From positions 175,358,083-175,422,082 of the forward strand of contig NC_090323.1 of assembly GCF_040869045.1 (NCBI RefSeq): DNA of 64,000 nt, in the 5' to 3' direction. Source of the DNA: Eurosta solidaginis (taxonomy: Eukaryota > Arthropoda > Insecta > Diptera > Tephritidae). The position numbers and the translations under genes were made by a program. How positions within the stretch are numbered: the first letter of the stretch is position 1; each line of letters begins with the position of its first letter. Below the pieces are notes generated by a model. That model was given only the letters and a program-made list of their open reading frames with translations. It had not been told where the DNA came from and did not search any database. Of this stretch, positions 56,754 through 64,000 are shown in pieces.

Positions 56754-58097
56754 CCCTGCAAAAACGCTCCACGTCATTTTACTAGTCATTTTACGGTCAT
56801 TGTGACTTTCTGCAGCGGTTATATTCATAGTCACGTTTGCATGGGCGTGATGAACTTTTGTGACCAAATTTTCCGTTTCGTTCCTATTAATGTGATCGTG
56901 CATTCCGCTCCCACTTATAGGATGTGAGCATAGCACTGTTCTGCTCACACACGTCACAATGCTCGTCAATTGGCGGTCATTTTTCCGTCATTTCACTCTA
57001 CATTTTCGAGCCATTTGACAATCAATTTTACTGCGGTTTTACCATTTATATAACCGCCATATAACGTGAATTTTACCTGCAGATTTACTTTACCTGGAGC
57101 AGCCATATGAATAAAATATTAACCAAAAAAATTGAATTTTCAATATTTATTATTTTCAATATTATTATATATGTACATGAAATTGGAACTTATATTAATC
57201 CAGTTCATATAAAACAGAAGAACTTTAATAATAAATAAACTCGCTTAATTGGTTTTTGTTTTCCAATCTCTTCTAAGCGAGCAAAAAAATAATATTAAGC
57301 TTTAGACAAAACTCCAATTATTTGAATAATCTACAACTTAAAGCTTAGTAGAAATTCAGATCAAGAATATTCAAAGGTGTCGTGGATCCGATTGCTGTCG
57401 TAATTGATGAACTTAAAAATGTACGACTAGTAATTGAGTCAGACTTATTATTGTTCTAAATCTAATCATTCAAGCAATAATTCTGCAACCCATAGCAGGA
57501 GTATTGATTGGTTTCAAATCTAATTCCAACAGCAATCGTACCACGACATACTTTATTATATATGCACATGAAATTGTAACTTAAATTAATACAGTTCATA
57601 TAAAGAAAAGTAAGTACTTTAATAATAACATAAACTCTCTTAATTGGTTTTTGTTTTCCAATTGAAATCTTTTCGAAGCGAGCAGAAAATAATTTTAAGC
57701 TTTAGAAAAAACTCCAATTATTTGAATAATCTACAACTGAAAGCTTAGTAGAAATTCAGATTAGGTTTACTCTTTTTTCAGATCAAGAATATTCAAAGGT
57801 GTCGTAGAATCCGATTGCTGTCGTAATTGATGAATTTAAAAATGTACGACTTGTAATTAAGTCAGACTTATTATTGTTCTAAATCTAATTATTCAAGCAA
57901 TAATTCTACAACCCTTAGCAGGAGTATTGATTGGTTTCAAATCTAATTCCGACAGCAATCGTATCACATCCCTTATTATATATGTACGTGATATTGCAAC
58001 TTAAATTAATACTGTTGATATAAAGAAAAGTAAATACTTTAATAATAAATAAACTCTGTTAATTGGTTTTTGTTGTCCAATTGAAATCTTTTCCTGT
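56754..58097 (+). mobile_element. Long terminal sequence of the TIR/foldback element, third copy
   Basis: Begins CCCTGCAAAAACGCTCC and resembles 40876-41811 but has one extra inner unit (about 57600-58085). It leads directly into the third Atg18 fragment, as copy 1 does. Confidence 0.75.
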
Positions 58098-58742
58098 GCA
58101 AGCACATCGCTAACCTGTGTTGGCAAAAGATATGATTATACTGTCTTCGATAGATAGTCGGACGAGCCGTTACTCGGCGAAGTAGATATGACCGTTGTGT
58201 CGGTGGCAGCTGTTACAACAGCAGTTTCTAACTTTACACCATGCGTACAGTGTGATGAATGCTTCACTGCCTTTTCCAATTGCTTGGCGCCAGCAATTTT
58301 TGCTGTTTGTAAAGCTTTAGCTGTAATGCAAATATATAGATGGGTTAAAGTGTTTTTCGTATGTTATTCAACAACTCACCCTATACCATCATCACAGCCT
58401 CCTCATCGATTTTGAATATGTGTACTGTTTCAGTATTCAGACCCAGTTCGTTTGATGCAATATTTTCGATTTGATGAATATGTATACTATCCGTTAGGCA
58501 GACAATTAGGTGCGTTCGATTCATTCATATACTGTGGGTATTTGAGCCGTAGACGCAATTGATATATTGTAACATTTGTAAACAGTTGGGTTTCTCTGCT
58601 GTCACCATCACCACTAGAGAGCTATTGAAGAAACGCTCGACCAAGATATGTTGCGATTTACACGCATAGATGTTTTCCACCTTGTCAGTTATTGATGGAG
58701 AAAATGCGAAAGCCATATTTACCATCCAATACGGAAATGGAA
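58098..58742 (-). pseudogene. Atg18: Atg18/WIPI fragment, third copy
   Basis: Same exon and intron pieces as in the palindrome, in the orientation of the left arm. The open frame 58725-58525 keeps ILVERFFNSSLVVMVTAEKP, but a deletion removes the HFKKNQNI region and adds a frame change. It is flanked on one side by TIR units and on the other by PHD-LINE sequence, exactly as in the palindrome. Confidence 0.8.
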
Positions 58743-58899
58743 CTGTGGAGGAAGAAACATTTTATAAAATTTAATAAAATCAATAAATGATAGTTGTGTT
58801 AAAATGGGGTAAAGTATCGTATGTTAAAGTATAGCGAAGTTTGAATAGGTCTCATTCTTCATTCTTAGAAACATGTACGAAGGTACCTCGTAAGATATT

Positions 58900-60130
58900 A
58901 AAAATCCTCAACGCTTTTTTGCAATAACTTAAAAAAAACTCATATTCATCAAATTTCTGTTTTACTTCTACATATCAATAGCTACCTTTACCACCAGAAG
59001 GAGTCACTATTGCTTCTACACCTATGCTATTGTTTCCTACACCGATGAGCTTTGTAATAAAATAAACAGCTATCTCCCCAATCTCTCCAGTTTTGTCGCC
59101 TCGCGAAACCTGATATTGTAACCAACCAAATCATCGGTGATCTTATTTAAAACATGGCCGCGCCAAATGTCGACCATATGACATTACCCTACCGACTGTC
59201 TTACACCTTAAAATTTTGGGTGTGACTTTCATCAGGATCTACATTTTGGTGAGCACGCAGCCGCAATTGTTCCGAGAATTCAGAGCCGTACCAAAATCCT
59301 CAAATCCCTCGCTGGCAGTACCTGGGGAAAGGATAAAGAAACGCTCATGACTACACACAAAGCAATTAGCCAGCCGATTAAGTGCTATGCGTCACCCATA
59401 TGGTCGCCAAGCCTAAAAATTACCCACTGGAAGAAGCTACAGGCCTGCCAAAATACTGCTCTCAGAATTGCCACGGGCTGTCTTCTTATGTCCCCAGAAC
59501 ACCATCTGCATAATGAGGCGAGAATACTCCCCATCAGGGAGAGAAATGAGATGCTGACCAAACAGTTCCTGTTGAATACCCAGAAACCTGAGCATCCCAA
59601 CAGACATCTGATTGGTCAACCAGCACCGCCTAGGGGCCTAAGGAGTTATCTCCGTAAGCATTTTGAGGAATACGGCTCCTGAGAACCCAGCCGTATGAAG
59701 CGAAAAAACACAAGCAGGTCCTTGGTGAACTCCATAAGCAAGCGTCGGACCTTTATGCTAGGAATTGCCCGGTGAATCCAGTACTCAAAGAAAAGTATCC
59801 AAACCTCGCGGAAGAGGAACGCATACTCCCCAGAGAAAAGCGAGTCACTCTAGCTCAACTTCGTTCTGGATACTGTAACAGGTTAAACTCTTACCTATCC
59901 AGAATCAACCCCAACATACAAAATGTATGCCCCGCTTGCAATGTGTCCCCACATGGCACCAACCATCTCTTTAATTGTAATGTGGAACCAACGCCTCTAA
60001 CACCCCTTTCATTATGGTCCCCCCTGTCGAAACAGCAAGTTTCCTTGGACTCCCGTTAGAGGATATTGATGCTAATTTCTAATCGGTCGCACCTATTGGA
60101 TGGGGCGAAGCACTGCTACAATAACAACGT
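58900..60130 (+). mobile_element. PHD-type LINE, 3' part
   Basis: RT C-terminal and downstream coding on the plus strand: AIVPRIQSRTKILKS, WKKLQACQNTALRIATGCLL (frame 59347-59682), then CPACNVSPHGTNHLFNC (59772-60059), and a CTACAATAACAAC tail. Frame changes occur near 59685 and 59230. This copy retains the five bases missing from the copy at 5346. Confidence 0.82.
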
Positions 60131-60666
60131 GTGAAAGATGGTTGCATCATTCCTTTGTTGCTCCCTGTTGCTTTGCTTATATTTTTTTTTCTCAATTTTA
60201 AACAAATTCGCAACAATAACTAAACTTTTAATTTGTTAACAAAATAAAAATGCGCAACAAAATTTCAATTGGCAAATCAGCTGACTTCGAAGATTCGAAA
60301 TTCCTATTCCCCAATTATTGTTCTCTCTAGGAGAAAAGAATTGGAGAAATTTTTCTGCGATGCTATTAAGGCAATGACCTTTGACCTCGAGTAATTTTTT
60401 TTTTAGCTCGAATAGGATAGATGGGGACTTTTAATATTAATATTTTTATGGTAAACTAGAGGTCCTCACTAAAATTTGGCTTTGTAGTAATTTTTGTTAT
60501 TTTAATTGTCTAAATTAGCCGTTCTAATATTAAAATCGCCACTCTCAATACACATCAAAAAACAAGTATGAAAAAGTTGTTAAGGTTACAGTGCTTATGG
60601 ATTCATTTTAAGAGTGCATTAAAAGAATAAAGTTTTGTTAAGCACATTTTTAAAAAGGAAAGGAAA
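60131..60666. other. No gene recognised
   Basis: AT-rich; no domain-bearing frame. Confidence 0.4.
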
Positions 60667-61100
60667 GGTCAGTAAAAATGATACTTACCATATATTCATA
60701 TCGGCTGCTGAGTGGAATATCACCAAATCTCGGCTGCCGTTCCAAAAAATTCCTTTCTCATAATTCGTTTGAAGAACGCCCTATCTTAGAATTTGTTTCA
60801 TAAACACTCCAGCTATTGTCAAAATGTGTTGTATTTGAGCTCAGATCGGTCATTTTTGAAGCCAAACCTGAGTTAGGGCATTCTTCAACCGAATTCTGTG
60901 ATAGGGCTTTTCTAATATACGGGGTTATCCAAATATTTTCTGAGAAAGGTGCTTTTCGAAACGGCACCCGAGACCGGGTGATATTGTTGTAGCAGTGCTT
61001 CGCCCCACCTAACTGCTACAACAACAACCGGGTGATATTCCAATCAGCAGGCGATATGGATATAAGGTTTCATTTAGTTGTCCCGTTTTTACTGAGCTTT
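60667..61100. mobile_element. Inverted-repeat element of about 430 bp
   Basis: The left arm (60667-60800, with GGAATATCACCAAATCTCGG) and right arm (60930-61100, inverse GGAATATCACCCGGTCTCGG) pair along about 130 bp. The ends contain CAGTAAAAA and TTTTTACTG. A 42-bp LINE scrap interrupts the right arm. Confidence 0.7.
60986..61027. mobile_element. 42-bp LINE micro-insertion with two opposed 3' tails
   Basis: Flanked by CCGGGTGATATT on both sides (60974-60985, 61028-61039). The left 28 bp are the inverse of the PHD-LINE 3' end (TTAGGTGGGGCGAAGCACTG, then CTACAAC); the right 15 bp are the same 3' tail in the other orientation (CTGCTACAACAACAA). Confidence 0.8.
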
Positions 61101-61189
61101 TGTTTTTGTGCCTTTCGTTTTACGGATATGTTTAAATATAAGTTTTTTTATTAACTTTTAAAATAAATCCATTTTTAACTGCCGGCCGT

Positions 61190-62075
<886 letters not shown>

Positions 62076-62454
62076 GTCAAAGATTTGGAAAAATTTCAAA
62101 TTCTTATATAGTAAGCCAATTTACTCTACAGTATTTAAAACATCCATCTCCATGCTCACTCGAATGGCTCATCATAAACAAGCATGCAATTTTAATGATA
62201 TATTTATAAGCATTTACCGTTGCATGACAAGTAATTTCTTGACTTTTGCACGCCAAGCTTTATTTGCTTGAAATTTTTCCAATCCAGACATTTGTATTCA
62301 GGAAAATTGAAAAAGAGCAACAAACATCCAAGTTATATTTTGTTGAACCACAGCAGACAAGGCGCGGTAATCTTCCAGGGTTTTCGTTACGAAATATCTT
62401 TTCCAGATAAGCTTATACCACTTGAGCACGCTACGTTGTGTTATTATTTTATCC
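62076..62454. other. No gene recognised
   Basis: AT-rich spacer between the zinc-finger pseudogene and the Sec24/CCT7 scrap. Confidence 0.4.
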
Positions 62455-62641
62455 AATAGTTTCTTAATGGTTGCCCCATCATTTGAAATTGTGGCCTTAC
62501 CACTGGAATCAACAATATGCTTGTCCATATTACGTGAACCCAATGTAGTGCGTACAGCGTCCACAATTGAATGCGAGGTATTGATGTTGGATATGATGAA
62601 TATTTTTTACATAAAAACTCATGTACCCAATACAAGTTCAG
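62455..62641 (-). pseudogene. Further copy of the Sec24/CCT7 junction
   Basis: The minus strand reads a broken equivalent of ELVLGTYEF from Sec24 followed by [20 protein letters not shown] and [12 protein letters not shown] from CCT7. The bridging [10 protein letters not shown] region is altered. It abuts the TRMT1 pseudogene at about 62641. Confidence 0.72.
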
Positions 62642-62649
62642 GCATACCA

Positions 62650-64000
62650 CACCTTTAAACGACGACACCTTTTAAACGACGTTGTGTCCAAATCACTTAG
62701 CGGTTTTTCTTCTATGATTTGTAGCAATTCTTCAACAAACGTTGGATCATGTATGGGATGCGACCAAAGTGGACCGCCCATCTATATTTGGGAATATAAG
62801 AAACAATTTGGTGTGAACTGACGCGCCTTTTTGAACGGACATAACCGTTTAAACGGTTAAGCACCAATTAAGTAAGAAGGAAAAAATTTGATTTATTCGA
62901 GTTTAAATACTTAAGTGGGATAGTTGAAACTTACATGATGTTTATCACCGCAATGCGCACAATTTGTATTAACATTTGGTCCAGTTGGTATACCGAATTT
63001 TTCTTCCGCATTGCCTTTATCTGAGATCTTGCTTTTTACAATACCCATAGGCTGTAGCGTATAGGTATCACAACCAGTGCATTGAAATACCATTCATTGT
63101 TTGCTGTGTTCATAATATAAAGATATGGTAAGTAATTGGATTGTGGTAAAAGGCCAAAATGCTGTATACCAACCTCATGCTATATTTACACTTCGCTTGA
63201 CTACTATGCATACGCACAAATACGCGTATATAAAAATTGGCAGAAATGCTCAAAAGTGGCTCAATATATTTTCCATAACGATTAGAGTGCGTTTCAATGC
63301 AATGCAATAGCATACGCAATCCCATCTCATGGCAGCATTTCATACGCAAAGGCACAGAACTATATTTGGCATTGCAGGCTTCAGGCGTATTGCCTGCCAG
63401 CACAGCCATATCATTCGCAGTTACAAGTAATGAATCCCCACTCGTCAGTGATTGTATAGCGCCATCCAGAAAGCGATTCGGACAACCATAAGGATCTAGG
63501 TCTATAACATCGAAACGCTTCTCATATGAAGTTGAAAGGTACATGAGAGTCCTATTGCGAATTTTATTATTGATTATTACAGTTAAATCACTAGCTATTG
63601 ATTCGTATATCAAACCTACATTGCATCCCCTTCGCTTGGCACAATTAAATGTTCCACTCCATTGTGTCGCATATTTACGCTAATGGAATCTACTGCCACC
63701 TTAGATAGATCATTTGCAACAATTTCACGCACGCCTGCTACTTCTTTTGCATAACTTATGCTACGTAAACTTGTTGCAGCAAGCGCTTCCAATATTCGCA
63801 GTCCATCGTCGTATTTTACACCACCAGCCGTGTATGGTTTCTTGTCATTAGCATTGCTTGCTTTCCTTTGTATTTTGTGGATTTTTATGCGCCGGCGCTT
63901 CCCGCTCTCTTATCAACCGTTTTTGAGTATACATTAAGTACTGAAATACTTAAATCACGATTAAATTCGTGTACTGGATTGTAGAATACGGCCCCGCCGG
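62650..64000 (-). pseudogene. TRMT1: TRMT1 (tRNA m2,2G26 methyltransferase) pseudogene, 5' end outside window
   Basis: Four exons on the minus strand. From the window edge to 63621 it reads YNPVHEFNRDLSISVLNVYS, then DDGLRILEALAATSLRSI and IVANDLSKVAVDSIS (SAM-binding region). Exon 63551-63174 has RFDVIDLDPYGCPNRFLDGA (catalytic DPYG), NDMAVLAGNTPEAC and FYIRVFVRMHSSQAK. Exon 63103-62935 has QCTGCDTYTLQP and NCAHCGDKHH (zinc pairs). Exon 62781-62650 has GGPLWSHPIHDPTFVEELLQ. Introns are 69, 70 and 153 bp with GT..AG ends. An extra A and a one-base slip disrupt exon 1, and exon 3 has a TGA just before MVFQC. The enzyme dimethylates G26 of tRNAs; this copy cannot. Confidence 0.85.

Noticed and set aside
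62268..62459. Plus-strand frame 62268-62459
   Set aside because: Overlaps the decayed spacer and the antisense of the CCT7 scrap; no domain.

Overview
The window looks like repeat-rich nuclear DNA of a higher fly (Diptera). Introns are short (57-81 bp) with GT..AG ends, host-gene pieces look fly-like (ZAD and C2H2 zinc-finger genes, Sec24C/D, CCT7, Atg18/WIPI, TRMT1), and a DRE promoter motif is present. The LINE and dispersed-repeat types suggest a tephritid-like fly, but that is an inference from family resemblance and was not checked by search. Almost everything else is transposable elements, often nested, plus mini-satellites and small inverted-repeat elements. No bacterial operon, CRISPR array or rRNA gene is present.

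Left third (1-22.5 kb). A decayed CR1-like LINE is followed by the finger exons of a C2H2 zinc-finger gene (minus strand, 1985-2752). Next is a three-layer nest: a LINE with an RNase H domain is split by a LINE with a PHD-like ORF1 (4778-16608, target duplication GCGGACACCACG), which is itself split by an mdg1/412-type LTR retrotransposon (8094-16428, target duplication CGAT, tRNA-Arg primer site, LTRs identical as read). Then come LINE and hAT scraps, a ZAD exon (19973-20715) with a DRE promoter, a 194-bp inverted-repeat element with a 9-bp duplication, and a 147-bp tandem repeat.

Middle (22.5-41 kb). A Ty3/gypsy deletion derivative is split by a BEL/Pao element (24289-31091, target duplication GATAA). 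After it come a tRNA-derived SINE, mini-satellites, several inverted-repeat elements and a LINE fragment.

Right part (41-64 kb). The most unusual region is a large imperfect palindrome. Arms of about 4.85 kb (41366-46201 and 47061-51915) flank a 0.86-kb spacer. They carry intron-containing fragments of three unrelated host genes in one order and orientation: Sec24C/D, CCT7 and Atg18 (WIPI). Sec24 is fused directly to CCT7. The same lesions occur in both arms, so the chimera was already dead when the palindrome formed. Long inverted terminal sequences beginning CCCTGCAAAAACGCTCC lie beside the Atg18 fragment in the palindrome and again beside a third Atg18 copy (56754-58742). A further copy of the Sec24/CCT7 junction lies next to a TRMT1 pseudogene (62.4-64 kb). 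I infer that a TIR or foldback-type element captured and duplicated pieces of several host genes. The window ends with a decaying zinc-finger paralogue and the TRMT1 pseudogene.

Most protein-coding material here is broken. The best candidates for intact host coding sequence are the finger exons at 1985-2752 and the ZAD exon at 19973-20715.
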